DNA of 64,000 bases, from positions 1-64,000 of the forward strand of contig NZ_QSDR01000027.1 in assembly GCF_003464085.1 (NCBI RefSeq). Direction: 5' to 3'. The translations under genes and the position numbers were made by a program. Origin of the DNA: Clostridium sp. AM58-1XD (lineage in GTDB: Bacteria > Bacillota > Clostridia > Lachnospirales > Lachnospiraceae). The notes below the pieces were generated by a model that searched no databases, was not told the DNA's origin, and worked only from the letters and a program-made list of their open reading frames with translations. Positions within the stretch are counted from its first letter, which is position 1, and every line of letters begins with the position of its first letter. Positions 28,135 through 38,581 of the stretch are shown here, one piece after another.

Positions 28135-28150
28135 CTATGGAGGTATCAGA

Positions 28151-29827
28151 TTGAAGAAACAGAAACAGGACAACAGTGATGCAAAAGTAAAAATCATTCC
28201 ATTAGGAGGTCTGGAACAGATTGGAATGAACATCACGGCATTTGAGTACGAGGACAGCATTATTGTCGTAGACTGCGGTCTGGCATTCCCGACCGACGAT
28301 ATGCTGGGAATCGATTTAGTAATTCCGGACGTAACCTACTTAAAACAGAATTTGAGCAAGGTCAAGGGATTCGTAATTACTCATGGACATGAGGACCATA
28401 TCGGCGCGCTTCCTTACATCCTGCAGCAGGTAAACGTGCCTGTTTACGGAACGAAGCTGACGATTGGATTAATCAATAATAAATTAAAAGAGCACAATCT
28501 GCTGAAGAATACGAAGAGAAAGGTAGTTAAGCACGGACAGTCCATTAATCTGGGATGCTTCCGGATCGAATTTGTAAAGACAAACCACAGTATCGCAGAT
28601 GCTTCCGCCCTTGCGATCTTTACACCGGCGGGGATCATTCTCCATACAGGTGACTTTAAGATCGATTATACACCTGTATTCGGTGAGCCTGCAGACCTTC
28701 AGAGATTTGCGGAGCTGGGCAAGAAGGGCGTACTCGCGCTTATGTGCGACAGCACCAACGCGATCCGTCCTGGATTTACCATGTCGGAGAGAACCGTTGG
28801 TAAGACATTCGATACGATATTTAACGATCATAAGGACAGGCGTATTCTGGTGGCAACCTTCGCCTCCAACGTGGACCGTGTCCAGCAGATCATCAATTCG
28901 GCATATAAATACGGCAGAAAGGTAGTCGTAGAAGGACGAAGCATGGTCAATGTTATCGGCACGGCCAGCGAACTCGGATATATCAATATTCCGGACAAGA
29001 CCCTGATTGAAATCGAACAGCTTAAGAATTATAAGGACGAGCAGACCGTTCTGATCACGACGGGAAGCCAGGGAGAAGCTATGGCGGCTCTGTCCCGTAT
29101 GGCAGCAGGCCTTCACAAGAAGGTGACGATTAAGCCAGGCGACGTGGTGGTTTTAAGCTCGACACCGATTCCTGGAAATGAAAAGGCCGTTTCCAAGGTA
29201 ATCAACGAGCTTTCCATGAAGGGGGCGGAAGTTATTTTCCAGGATACTCATGTATCCGGCCATGCCTGCCAGGAAGAGATTAAGCTGTTATATTCCCTGA
29301 TTCATCCAAAGTACGCGATTCCTGTCCACGGAGAATACCGCCATCTGATGGCTCAGAAGGGCCTGGCGGAATCTATGGGAATTCCAAAGGAAAACATCAT
29401 TATCATGTCTTCCGGAGACGTGGTGGAAATCGGTCAGGACTCCTGTGAGACCGTAGGCCGAGTGCCGGCCGGCGGAATTCTGGTAGACGGACTCGGAGTC
29501 GGAGATGTTGGAAATATTGTGCTGAGAGACAGACAGAATCTGGCCCAGAACGGTATTATCATTATTGTGCTTACGCTGGAAAAATACAGCGGTCAGCTGC
29601 TTGCAGGTCCGGATATCGTATCAAGAGGATTCGTATATGTACGCGAATCAGAAGATCTCATGGACGAGGCACGACACGTCGTAATCAATGCAGTAGAAGA
29701 CTGTCTCCAGCATCATGTCAATGACTGGGGCAAGATCAAGAACATTGTCCGCGACAGTTTAAGCGATTATCTGTGGAAGAAGATGAAGAGAAATCCGATG
29801 ATCCTTCCGATTATCATGGAAGTTTGA
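28151..29827 (+). CDS. rnj: Ribonuclease J
   Basis: A 558-aa metallo-beta-lactamase RNase with 5'-3' exo- and endonuclease activity in mRNA decay and rRNA maturation. The zinc motif THGHEDHIGALPY, the beta-CASP region with CDSTNAIRPG and SSTPIPGNE, and HVSGHACQEEI plus the C-terminal domain are all present. The length is typical of RNase J1. The start is TTG 28151, with TGGAGG about 8 nt upstream. It is last in the ireB operon and ends at a strong terminator. Confidence 0.95.
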   Translation: MKKQKQDNSDAKVKIIPLGGLEQIGMNITAFEYEDSIIVVDCGLAFPTDDMLGIDLVIPDVTYLKQNLSKVKGFVITHGHEDHIGALPYILQQVNVPVYGTKLTIGLINNKLKEHNLLKNTKRKVVKHGQSINLGCFRIEFVKTNHSIADASALAIFTPAGIILHTGDFKIDYTPVFGEPADLQRFAELGKKGVLALMCDSTNAIRPGFTMSERTVGKTFDTIFNDHKDRRILVATFASNVDRVQQIINSAYKYGRKVVVEGRSMVNVIGTASELGYINIPDKTLIEIEQLKNYKDEQTVLITTGSQGEAMAALSRMAAGLHKKVTIKPGDVVVLSSTPIPGNEKAVSKVINELSMKGAEVIFQDTHVSGHACQEEIKLLYSLIHPKYAIPVHGEYRHLMAQKGLAESMGIPKENIIIMSSGDVVEIGQDSCETVGRVPAGGILVDGLGVGDVGNIVLRDRQNLAQNGIIIIVLTLEKYSGQLLAGPDIVSRGFVYVRESEDLMDEARHVVINAVEDCLQHHVNDWGKIKNIVRDSLSDYLWKKMKRNPMILPIIMEV

Positions 29828-29841
29828 GAAAAAGCGCAATA

Positions 29842-29891
29842 AAAAATCCTCATGGAGATCTGGCAGCCGCCGGAGCACCATGAGGATTTTT
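29842..29891 (+). terminator. Terminator of the ireB-rnj operon
   Basis: AAAAATCCTCATGG and CCATGAGGATTTTT form a 14-bp stem around a 22-nt loop. A second small GC hairpin (GCCCGGC/GCCGGGC at 29946-29966) lies further on, before the convergent small gene. Confidence 0.85.
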
Positions 29892-30000
29892 ACGGTTTTA
29901 CGATGATAAGTCTTCTGAATATAAAACTCCCGATATACGGAGAAAGCCCGGCTGGTGCGGCCGGGCAACGAATATGATGAAATACTGTTTGGCTTGTGGA

Positions 30001-30240
30001 TCAGCAGTTTGATATAAAGAAATAGACGAGTTTTAGATAATCATCGTAATTAGGAGTATCGAGGGTAAGCCTCAGATAATTTTTGTTTTCTTTATGCTGC
30101 TTTCTCAAATCCTGCTGAATATCATATTGCTTATTGATATTTTTTTTAGTACCGTCCCGGCACACCAGATATACCGCATCTGTACAACTGTCTGCCGCAC
30201 GCAGGAAGGCATTCATGTGAAAGATACTGAGTTTAATCAT
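30001..30240 (-). CDS. Small protein of unknown function
   Basis: A 79-aa protein with a good ribosome-binding site, GGAGGTGTGCT directly before ATG on the minus strand at 30240. It opens MIKLSIFHMNAFL and has DAVYLVCRDGTKKNINKQYD, then a Lys/Arg/Gln-rich middle and an aromatic tail ending YFFISNC. No signal peptide. I do not recognise it, though similar small proteins are common in Lachnospiraceae. A TATAAT reads on the minus strand near 30332, supporting expression. Confidence 0.6.
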   Translation of the reverse strand: MIKLSIFHMNAFLRAADSCTDAVYLVCRDGTKKNINKQYDIQQDLRKQHKENKNYLRLTLDTPNYDDYLKLVYFFISNC

Positions 30241-30485
30241 AGCACACCTCCGGTTTTTCAAACTGCAGCAGACTCTGGCAGCTGCAGTCCGCGTGATATA
30301 AGCGGTTGACATCTTCTTTATATATATCATTATAGTGCATTGTTTTTGAAGAATATATATAATTTCTGCCCATTTATATCACAATCCTGCCAGACATAGG
30401 GCGGAGCGGCTGGCCGAAAGCGGATGGAGCAGCTGGACTGGACGTGAATTAACTGGGGAAAAATGGTTCCATATTTTGAAATAAG

Positions 30486-30514
30486 TTGATTAAATGGAAG
30501 AAAATCGTTATAAT
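30486..30514 (+). promoter_or_regulatory. Promoter of the mltG-like/trmR/trhP operon
   Basis: TTGATT (30486-30491) and TATAAT (30509-30514) with a 17-nt spacer; a near-consensus housekeeping promoter 84 nt before the first ORF. The rest of 30241-30485 is divergent leader with nothing else I can assign. Confidence 0.75.
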
Positions 30515-30597
30515 CTATACAGCGTACCTGAATTTCCCAGAATTAATCAGGGAAAGATAGAAAGATAGATAGAGACTACGAATCAGAAGGAATTACT

Positions 30598-30999
30598 ATG
30601 AGCCATAGAAGAGAAGAAAGCAGGGCGGCAGGTCTCCTGGGATTTGCCGGAAAAATCATTGTTTATGCGGTTATCGGATTCATGCTGTTTGAAGGCGTAA
30701 CAAAGGGATATGCCTTCGGCCATGAAATATTCTGTCCTACGGCTGTTGCCGCGGAACCAGGAACGGAGAGGAATGTGACGGTGGGCGAGGGGACGACAGA
30801 ATCCCAGGCTGCCAAAATCCTGAAGGATAACGGCCTGATCAGAAATGAGGCAGTATTTATTATTCAGGCAAAATTATACGAATATACCATACATCCGGGA
30901 ACGTATGTCCTTAATACGTCCATGACTTCCAGGGAGATGCTGGAGATTTTAAATGAAGTGCCGGATGAGGACGGGGAGAAAAAGGAAACAGGTTCATGA
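30598..30999 (+). CDS. Short MltG-like membrane protein
   Basis: A 133-aa protein with one N-terminal membrane span (about 18-35) and an extracytoplasmic LysM-like segment. TESQAAKILKDNGLIRNEAVFIIQAKL and HPGTYVLNTSMTSREMLEIL match the N-terminal domain of the endolytic transglycosylase MltG. The catalytic domain is entirely absent, so it is not an active transglycosylase. In Bacillus the full mltG precedes trmR (yrrL-yrrM), so this is a reduced syntenic homologue. It overlaps trmR by 4 nt. Confidence 0.75.
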   Translation: MSHRREESRAAGLLGFAGKIIVYAVIGFMLFEGVTKGYAFGHEIFCPTAVAAEPGTERNVTVGEGTTESQAAKILKDNGLIRNEAVFIIQAKLYEYTIHPGTYVLNTSMTSREMLEILNEVPDEDGEKKETGS

Positions 31000-31658
31000 T
31001 AGTAAATGACAGAATTACTGAATATATTCATTCTCTTGACAGAGGTAACGGGGAGCTGTGCGATTCCATAGAAAAAGAGGCTTTGAAAGGGCGCGTGCCG
31101 ATCATCAGGAAGGAGACGGCAGCCCTTTTAAAGACGTTGATTGCTGCGAAAAGACCCCACGAGATCCTGGAGGTAGGAACAGCCGTGGGATATTCGGCGC
31201 TTTTAATGAGCCGTGTTATGCCTGCAAAATGCCATATTACTACGATTGAAAAATATGAACCGCGGATTCCCGTAGCGAAAGAAAATTTCCGAAAGGCGGG
31301 AATGGAAGACAGGATTACCCTGCTGGAGGGAGATGCAGAAGGACATTTAAAGCAGCTTTCCGACGAAAAGCGGGTCTACGACTTTATTTTTATGGATGCA
31401 GCCAAGGGACAGTATCTGCACTGGTTGCCCATGATTCTTTCCATGCTTCCGGAAGGCGGAATGCTATTTTCCGATAATGTGTTTCAGGATGGGGATATTG
31501 TGGAATCGCGGTATGCAGTGGAGCGAAGGGACAGGACCATACACAGGAGAATGAGGGAATACCTGTATGTGCTGACCCATCATGAACAGCTGGAGACGTC
31601 ATTGATTCCCATAGGAGACGGGACGGCAGTCAGCGTCAAGGTACAGAAAAATTTATAA
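30996..31658 (+). CDS. trmR: tRNA 5-hydroxyuridine methyltransferase (O-methyltransferase family)
   Basis: A 220-aa class I SAM-dependent O-methyltransferase. Motif I is ILEVGTAVGYSALLMSR, the acidic ribose contact is in ITTIEKYEPRIPVAKEN, and FIFMDAAKGQYLHWLPM carries the metal/catalytic Asp, followed by MLFSDNVFQDG. Synteny with an MltG-like gene upstream and a U32 peptidase-type gene downstream matches yrrL-yrrM-yrrN/O of Bacillus, where TrmR makes mo5U34 from ho5U34. The assignment rests on that context. Confidence 0.85.
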   Translation: MIVNDRITEYIHSLDRGNGELCDSIEKEALKGRVPIIRKETAALLKTLIAAKRPHEILEVGTAVGYSALLMSRVMPAKCHITTIEKYEPRIPVAKENFRKAGMEDRITLLEGDAEGHLKQLSDEKRVYDFIFMDAAKGQYLHWLPMILSMLPEGGMLFSDNVFQDGDIVESRYAVERRDRTIHRRMREYLYVLTHHEQLETSLIPIGDGTAVSVKVQKNL

Positions 31659-31661
31659 AAC

Positions 31662-31747
31662 ATAACTGTTCAGGGCGAAGGAACCCCTGATGTCTCTTGA
31701 AACGGCCGCAGGTTATGCCAAGAAGATACGCGGGACGGAACAGTTAT
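31662..31747. other. Spaced inverted repeat between trmR and trhP
   Basis: ATAACTGTTC (31662-31671) and GAACAGTTAT (31738-31747) are exact complements 66 nt apart, directly before the trhP ribosome-binding site. It may form a leader structure. No other evidence. Confidence 0.35.
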
Positions 31748-31768
31748 AAGAGAATGAGAGGAATATAC

Positions 31769-32998
31769 ATGAGAGATACAGAATTACTGATTCCGGCAGG
31801 AAGCCTGGAGGTGCTGAAGGTAGCCGTTCTTTACGGAGCGGACGCTGTATACCTGGGCGGAGAGGCATTCGGCCTGAGAGCGAAGGCGAGGAATTTTACG
31901 AATGAAGAGATAGTGGAAGGCATAGCCTTTGCCCATGAACACGGAGTAAAGGTTTATATTACAGCGAATATACTGGCCCACAACGATGATCTTCCGGGAG
32001 TGGAATCGTATTTTAAAGAACTGAAGGAAATTAAGCCGGACGGTCTTATTATTTCAGATCCGGGCGTGTTTGCCATTGCCAGAAAAGTGGTGCCCGAAAT
32101 TGAAATCCATATCAGCACCCAGGCTAATAACACGAATTACGGAACGTACCTCTTCTGGGAGCAGCAGGGGGCGAAGAGAGTCGTATCTGCCCGTGAGCTG
32201 TCACTGGCGGAGATTAAGGAAATACGTGAACGGATTCCGGATGACCTTCAGATCGAGAGCTTCATTCACGGAGCCATGTGCATTTCCTATTCCGGACGCT
32301 GCCTGCTGAGCAACTTCTTTACGGGCCGCGACGCCAACCAGGGGGCATGCACCCATCCGTGCCGCTGGAAATATGCGGTTGTGGAAGAGACGAGGCCGGG
32401 AGAATATATGCCTGTATATGAAAATGAAAGAGGAACGTATATTTTCAACTCCAAAGACCTCTGTATGATCGAACACATCCCGGAGATGATTGAAACGGGA
32501 ATTGACAGCTTTAAGATTGAAGGGCGTATGAAGACGGCGCTTTACGTAGCTACGGTGGCGAGAGCATACAGAATGGCGATTGATGCCTATAAACGCAGCC
32601 CGGAAGAATACAGGTCAAACCTGGAGTGGTATAAAGAAGAGATTGGCAAATGTACCAACAGGGAATTTACCACAGGTTTTTATTTTGGAAAGCCGCTGGA
32701 AGATTCCCAGATCTATGACAACAATACGTATGTTACAAACTATACGTATCTCGGAACGGCAGGAAGAATAAATGATCAGGGCCTCTGCAGGTTGGAACAG
32801 AAAAACAAGTTTTCCGTCGGGGAAACAGTGGAAATCATGAAGCCGTCGGGAGAGAATATTCAGGCGGCCGTAGAAGCTATTTTCGATGAAGAGGGAAATC
32901 CTCAGCAAAGCGCGCCTCATGCGCGCCAGATCATCGATGTGAAACTGAGCACAGTTCCGGAACCATTTGATATTCTCAGGAGAAAAGAACTTTTATAA
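31769..32998 (+). CDS. trhP: U32 peptidase-family tRNA hydroxylation protein
   Basis: A 409-aa protein of the U32 family, whose members are TrhP-type tRNA U34 hydroxylation factors rather than proteases. It opens ELLIPAGSLEVLKVAVLYGADAVYLGG. ESFIHGAMCISYSGRCLLSNF and RDANQGACTHPCRWKY carry the conserved cysteines for the presumed Fe-S site. A C-terminal beta-barrel domain is visible from about 340. Next to trmR it would provide the ho5U34 substrate. ATG 31769 follows GAGAGGA; the frame is open further upstream. Confidence 0.85.
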   Translation: MRDTELLIPAGSLEVLKVAVLYGADAVYLGGEAFGLRAKARNFTNEEIVEGIAFAHEHGVKVYITANILAHNDDLPGVESYFKELKEIKPDGLIISDPGVFAIARKVVPEIEIHISTQANNTNYGTYLFWEQQGAKRVVSARELSLAEIKEIRERIPDDLQIESFIHGAMCISYSGRCLLSNFFTGRDANQGACTHPCRWKYAVVEETRPGEYMPVYENERGTYIFNSKDLCMIEHIPEMIETGIDSFKIEGRMKTALYVATVARAYRMAIDAYKRSPEEYRSNLEWYKEEIGKCTNREFTTGFYFGKPLEDSQIYDNNTYVTNYTYLGTAGRINDQGLCRLEQKNKFSVGETVEIMKPSGENIQAAVEAIFDEEGNPQQSAPHARQIIDVKLSTVPEPFDILRRKELL

Positions 32999-33037
32999 GT
33001 ATTCAGGAATGAACAAAAGAAACGGAGAGCGGACGGT

Positions 33038-33844
33038 ATGGGAATGATATTAGTCATTGGTGCAGCTGTTTGCCTGCTGTATTTTATAGCGATCATAATA
33101 TATTCGGGAATCGGTACATCATTTGCATTTATATGGCTGTTCATGTCCGCCGTCCTGTTTGCAGGGGCGGGATGCCGCAGATACGGACGCATAGCGCCTG
33201 GAAAAATACCGCTTTGGATGACGGTGTCGGCCCTTACTTTAGGCGGCGTTTCCGTTCTGATTTTTGTAATAGTGGAAATCCTTATTTTTACGGGAGTAAC
33301 CTCATCGGCGGAACCGGACCTGGATTATGTGATCGTGCTGGGAGCAAAAGTCAAGCGGGACGGAATCAGCAAATCCCTCAGAATGCGTCTGGACCGCGCC
33401 ATCGAGTACGTGGAATTCAACCCGGATACCGTGCTTGTAGTATCCGGAGGAAAGGGGCCTAACGAGCCGGTGTCAGAGGCGGAGGCCATGAGAGACTATC
33501 TGATTTACAATGGAATCAGAAAGGAACAGATTATACTGGAAGACCGGTCCATGAGTACGGTGGAGAATATCGCATACAGCCGCGTGGCCATTGAAGAAGA
33601 TATGGCACGAAAAGAAAAAGAAATGGAAAAAGATACAGAGGAAGATATAGAGGAAAGCAGGCCGGTAAAAATCGGCGTTGTTACCAGTGATTTCCATGTA
33701 TTCCGCGCCAAGCAGATTGCTAAAAAATGGGGAATTCCCCATATTCACGGGATTGCAGCCCGTTCGGATATCTGGCTGCTGCCTCATTTCTGCGTCAGAG
33801 AATGTGCGGCGATATTAAAAGATAAATTAATGGGCAATATGTAA
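33038..33844 (+). CDS. YdcF/DUF218-family membrane protein
   Basis: A 268-aa protein with three or four N-terminal membrane spans (about 1-95) and a DUF218 domain. DYVIVLGAKVKRDGISKSLRMRLDRA, LVVSGGKGPNEPVSEAEAM and LEDRSMSTVENIAYSR are the family core. A charged insert rich in Glu/Lys (about 190-213) interrupts the domain before VVTSDFHVFRAKQIA. The family is linked to envelope metabolism but has no proven general reaction. It starts with AACGGAGAG upstream. Confidence 0.85.
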   Translation: MGMILVIGAAVCLLYFIAIIIYSGIGTSFAFIWLFMSAVLFAGAGCRRYGRIAPGKIPLWMTVSALTLGGVSVLIFVIVEILIFTGVTSSAEPDLDYVIVLGAKVKRDGISKSLRMRLDRAIEYVEFNPDTVLVVSGGKGPNEPVSEAEAMRDYLIYNGIRKEQIILEDRSMSTVENIAYSRVAIEEDMARKEKEMEKDTEEDIEESRPVKIGVVTSDFHVFRAKQIAKKWGIPHIHGIAARSDIWLLPHFCVRECAAILKDKLMGNM

Positions 33845-33871
33845 GAAAAGCGAGAAAGGTGAGAACAGTTA

Positions 33872-36804
33872 ATGAGAGATTTGGAAAAGTTAAAAAGCCT
33901 GAAGGCTTATGAAGTGAAGGAAGAGCGAAAGGTAAAGGAGCTGGATTCCGACGGAGTGATTCTGGAGCACAAGAAGACGGGAGCCAGAATATTCCTGCTG
34001 TCCAATGACGATGACAATAAGGTGTTCTGCATCGGATTCAGAACCCCGCCTGCTGATTCCACTGGTGTGCCCCACATTTTGGAGCACAGCGTTCTCTGCG
34101 GATCACGTAAGTTCCCTGTGAAGGATCCTTTTGTAGAACTGGTAAAAGGTTCTTTGAACACATTTTTAAATGCCATGACATATCCGGACAAGACCGTTTA
34201 TCCCGTTGCCAGCTGCAATGAAAAGGACTTTCAGAATCTGATGGATGTCTATATGGATGCCGTGCTCAATCCCAATATCTATAATGAGGAAAAGATATTC
34301 ATGCAGGAAGGCTGGCATTATGAACTGGAAGCAGAAGATCAGCCTCTGAATCTTAACGGTGTCGTATATAACGAGATGAAGGGCGTGTTCTCGTCTCCGG
34401 AAAGCGTTCTGGACCGTTACATCCAGAAGCTTTTGTACCCGGACAGCTGTTATACTCATGAATCAGGTGGAGATCCCCAGTATATTCCGGACCTGACATA
34501 CGAAGATTTTCTGAATTTCCACAGCACCTATTACCATCCGTCCAACAGCTATATCTACCTCTATGGAAATATGGATATGGCGGAAAAGTTGGAATGGCTG
34601 GACAGGGAATATTTAAGCAGCTATGAGAAAAAAGAAGTGAATTCCAAGATTGTTATGCAGAAAGCATTCGACGAGCCGGTGGAAGAGGAAATTTTCTATT
34701 CCATTACAGAGGAAGAACCGGAGGATCATGCCACATATCTCTCAGTGAATACGGTGGTTGGCACCGATCTGGAACCTAAGCTCTACCTTGCTTTTCAGAT
34801 ACTGGAATATACCCTGATCGATGCCCCTGGAGCACCCTTAAAACAGGCGCTTTTGGATGCAGGCATTGGACAGGATATCATGGGAGGATATGAGAGCGGC
34901 ATTCTGCAGCCTTATTTTTCCGTGATTGCAAAGAATGCGGAAAAGGATCAGAAGGGAGAGTTCCTGGCAGTACTCAAGGGTACATTGAGGAAGCTGGCGG
35001 ACCAGGGGCTTAACAGAAAGAGTATCCTGGCAGGAATCAACTACTATGAGTTCCGGTACAGGGAAGCAGACTACGGCTCTGCGCCAAAAGGTCTGATGTA
35101 CGGCCTGCAGTCTCTGGACAGCTGGCTTTACGACGGAGACCCGATGATGCATCTGGAATATCAGGAGACCTTTGACTTCCTGAAAAAAGCGGTGGAGGAA
35201 GGATATTTTGAAAGCCTGATTACAGAGTACCTTCTGGATAATCCTTTTGAAGCGGTGATTATTGTAAGCCCTGAGAAAAACATGACGGCAAAAAAGGAAG
35301 AAGCTCTGGCGAAGAAACTGGCAGATTACAAGGCATCTCTGAGCGGGGAAGAACTACAGCGTCTCATCCGGGAAACGAGGGAGCTGAAGGAGTATCAGGA
35401 TATGCCGTCTTCAAAAGAAGAGCTGGAAAAAATTCCGATGTTGAAACGTTCCGATATCCGGAAAGAAGCGGAAAAACTGGTGTGGGAAGAGACGTCGGCA
35501 GACGGAATCAAGATAATCCGCCACAAGATGTTTACGTCGGGAATCGGATACCTGAAAGTTCTGTTCGGAACAGACAGAGTGCCGACAGAGGATCTGCCGT
35601 ATGTTGGACTTCTGAAATCGGTTTTGGGATATGTGGATACGGAAAATTACAGCTACAGCGAACTGACAAGTGAGATTCACTTAAACAGCGGCGGTGTAAA
35701 CCTGAGTGTCACATCCTACCCGAATCTGGTGAAACCGGATGATTTTACAGGAGTTTTTGCAGCGGATATCCGCGTATTATATGAGAAACTCGATTTCGGA
35801 TTTTCCATCCTGTCTGAAATCTTTATGAAATCCATCCTGGACAATGAGAAGCGCCTTGGGGAAATCCTCAATGAAACCCGCTCCAGAGGCAGGATGAAAA
35901 TTGAAAGCGCAGGCCATTCCGCAGCCGTTTCCAGGGCGACGTCCTATTTCTCCCCGACGTCTGCATTCAATGAGATGACAGGCGGAATCACCTATTATCA
36001 TTTCCTGGAAGATGCGGCCAAAAATTTCGATGAGAAAAAAGGAGAGATCATCAGCAAGCTGAAAGACGTGTGCAGGAGCTGTTTACCAGGGATAACCTGC
36101 TGATCAGTTATACCGCTGACGACGAAGGACTCAAAGATCTGAACGATAAGGCGGCGGCATTTATTAACGGACTTTATGAAGGCGGCTGTGAACGATATCC
36201 ATTTACATGGGTAAAGGGAAACAGAAACGAAGGCTTTAAGACGTCTTCCCAGGTCAATTACGTAGCACGCTGCGGCAATTTCCTCAGTGAGGGCTTCCGA
36301 TATACAGGTGCGCTTAAAATTCTGAAGGTCATGATGAGCTACGATTATCTTTGGACCAATATCCGTGTAAAGGGTGGAGCTTACGGCTGTATGAGCGGTT
36401 TCGGGCGCTCCGGCGAGGGGTATTTCGTATCCTACCGCGACCCGAATTTAAAAGAAACGAACGAAGTATATGAGGGCGTCGTAACATATCTGAAGAACTT
36501 CCAGACGGACGAAAGGGACATGACAAAGTTTGTGATCGGAACAATCAGTGATCTGGATATGCCTCTGACACCTTCTATCCGGGGGGCCAGGGGACTGTCA
36601 GCCTATCTTTCCGGAGTGACACAGGAAATGATGCAGCAGGAAAGAGACCAGGTACTGGAGGCAGAGCCGGAAGATATACGGGCGCTGGCAGGACTTGTCA
36701 AGGCAGTGCTGGATACGGGAAGTTTCTGTGTCGTTGGAAATGAAGAGAAAATACTGGCAAATAAAGAGATGTTCAGGGAAATTAAAAACCTGTACCATGC
36801 ATAA
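33872..36804 (+). CDS. M16C insulinase-family metalloprotease, one apparent frameshift
   Basis: A large protease of about 977 aa resembling the presequence-protease (PreP/Cym1) group. The inverted zinc motif is HILEH, in VPHILEHSVLCGSRKFPVKD, with the downstream zinc ligand Glu in VVYNEMKGVFSSPE. A one-base deletion near 36070 splits it after KLKDV; the other frame reads MQELFTRDNLLISYTADD and runs to the usual C-terminal GGAYGCMSGF region. No signal peptide, so probably a cytoplasmic peptide-degrading enzyme. It lies 12 nt upstream of era. Confidence 0.9.
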
Positions 36805-36816
36805 GAGGAGAATTAA

Positions 36817-37721
36817 ATGGAAAAACAGCTGAAAACTGGCTTTGTTACGCTGATCGGCAGGCCGAACGTAGGAAAATCTACACTGATGAACAGCCTGATC
36901 GGACAGAAAATCGCGATTACGTCGGATAAGCCTCAGACGACGAGAAACAGGATACAGACGGTTTACACCGACGAGAGAGGACAGATCATATTCCTTGATA
37001 CGCCTGGAATCCACAAGGCAAAAAATAAGCTCGGCGAATATATGGTCAATATTGCAGAGCATACTTTGAAAGAAGTCGACGTCATTCTGTGGCTCGTGGA
37101 ACCGACCACATTTATCGGGGCGGGAGAACGTCACATCGCGGAGCAGCTGAACAAAGTCAGCACTCCCGTGATTCTGCTGATCAACAAGATCGACACGATA
37201 AAAAACCAGGATGAAATTCTGACCTTTATCGCAGCGTACAAAGACATCTGCAAATTTGCGGAGATCGTTCCGGTTTCAGCATTAAAAAAGAAGAATACCG
37301 ATCTTCTGACAGAATTGATTTTCAAGTACCTTCCTTACGGGCCGCAGTATTATGATGAGGATACGGTTACGGATCAGCCCATGCGCCAGATTGCCGCAGA
37401 ACTGATACGTGAGAAGGCGCTGAGGCTTTTAAATGATGAGATTCCTCACGGAATCGCCGTCACCATTGAGCTGATGAAAGAAAGAGACAACGGTATTATG
37501 GATATTGAAGCAAGTATCGTCTGCGAGCGGGATTCCCACAAGGGAATTATCATCGGCAAGGGCGGAAGCATGCTGAAGAAGATTGGAAGCGCGGCCAGGA
37601 GGGAAATTGAAGATCTGGTGGAGACACAGGTCAACTAAAACTCTGGGTCAAGGTTCGCAAGGAATGGCGCGACAGTGAAATGTATATGAAAAATTACGGT
37701 TACGATGTAAAAGACATGTAG
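36817..37721 (+). CDS. era: GTPase Era, apparent frameshift near the C-terminus
   Basis: An essential GTPase for 16S rRNA maturation and 30S assembly. G1 is GRPNVGKST, G3 DTPGIHKAK, G4 NKID and G5 SALKK. The KH domain ends with IIIGKGGSMLKKIG. A one-base deletion near 37635 (AACTAAAAC for expected AACTTAAAAC) truncates the frame; the other frame supplies LKLWVKVRKEWRDSEMYMKN and ends YDVKDM at TAG 37719-37721, the normal Era tail. Because the gene is essential, the break is most likely a sequence error. Confidence 0.93.
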
Positions 37722-37757
37722 AGGAAAGAGGCCAAAAGGCCGGAACAGGTGGCAGCG

Positions 37758-38428
37758 GTGAGGGAGAGTGTGACGGTGAGCGGCGTGGTGCTGAAGCTGC
37801 GCCTTCCGGGGAGACAGACAGGCGGCTGGTTGTCCTGACAAGAGAACGGGGAAAGATAACCGTTTTCGCCAGGGGAGCCAGAAGGCCCCAGAGCGCGTTT
37901 ATGGCAGCCTGCCGCCCGTTCGTGTTTGCAAAATTCGCCCTTTATGAAGGAAGGGACGCGTACAATATGAAGAGCGCAGAGGTGGCGGAATACTTTGAAG
38001 AACTGGCCATGGATGTGGAAAGCACATGTTACGCTTCCTACTTTCTTGAAATAGCCGATTACTATACGAGGGAAAATATCAGGGAAAGCCAGATGATGAC
38101 CCTGATTTATCACGCGCTGAAAGCGCTTTTAAAGCCTGTGTTCCCCAAGGAGCTGGTTCGCCGTGTGTTTGAACTCAAGGCCATGGTGATCAGCGGTGAA
38201 TATACGGAGATTCCCCCAAAGACGGTGAGCCAGTCGGCTGCATATGCATGGGAATTTGTAGTCCTGTCACCGTCAGAAAAACTATATACGTTTACGCTGA
38301 CTCAGGAAGTCCTGAAGGAGTTTTCCGCATGTGTGGAGATGAACAGAAAACGTTTTATTGACAGGGAATTCAAATCACTGGAAATCCTGGAAACTATGAC
38401 AGGCCCTTATGGACAGGCGGGATGGTAA
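37758..38428 (+). CDS. recO: DNA repair protein RecO, apparent frameshift near the N-terminus
   Basis: A recombination mediator of about 223 aa with an N-terminal OB fold and a helical C-terminal domain. From GTG 37758 the frame reads VTVSGVVLK. A one-base deletion near 37796 shifts it; the other frame continues LVVLTRERGKITVFARGARRP, the typical RecO segment, and then FAKFALYEGRDAYNMKSAE. The usual zinc cysteines are not obvious. The era-recO neighbourhood is standard. The exact start is uncertain among several nearby GTG codons. Confidence 0.88.
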
Positions 38429-38447
38429 TTTTTTGACAGTCCGGGTA

Positions 38448-38476
38448 TTGAAAATATCAGTGAAACCCGGTATAAT
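38448..38476 (+). promoter_or_regulatory. Promoter upstream of the lipoprotein gene
   Basis: TTGAAA (38448-38453) and TATAAT (38471-38476) with a 17-nt spacer. CCGGGT (38442) and ACCCGG (38465) form an inverted repeat enclosing the -35, possibly an operator or a weak recO terminator. Confidence 0.65.
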
Positions 38477-38581
38477 GTCACCTATATGTAAAAAGAATCC
38501 GCCGAAGCGGACCATTTTCGGTATTTTATGGAGGATGTCGGATATACCGGGCATGGCGTGAGGCAGATCGGGAGGAGTAGA

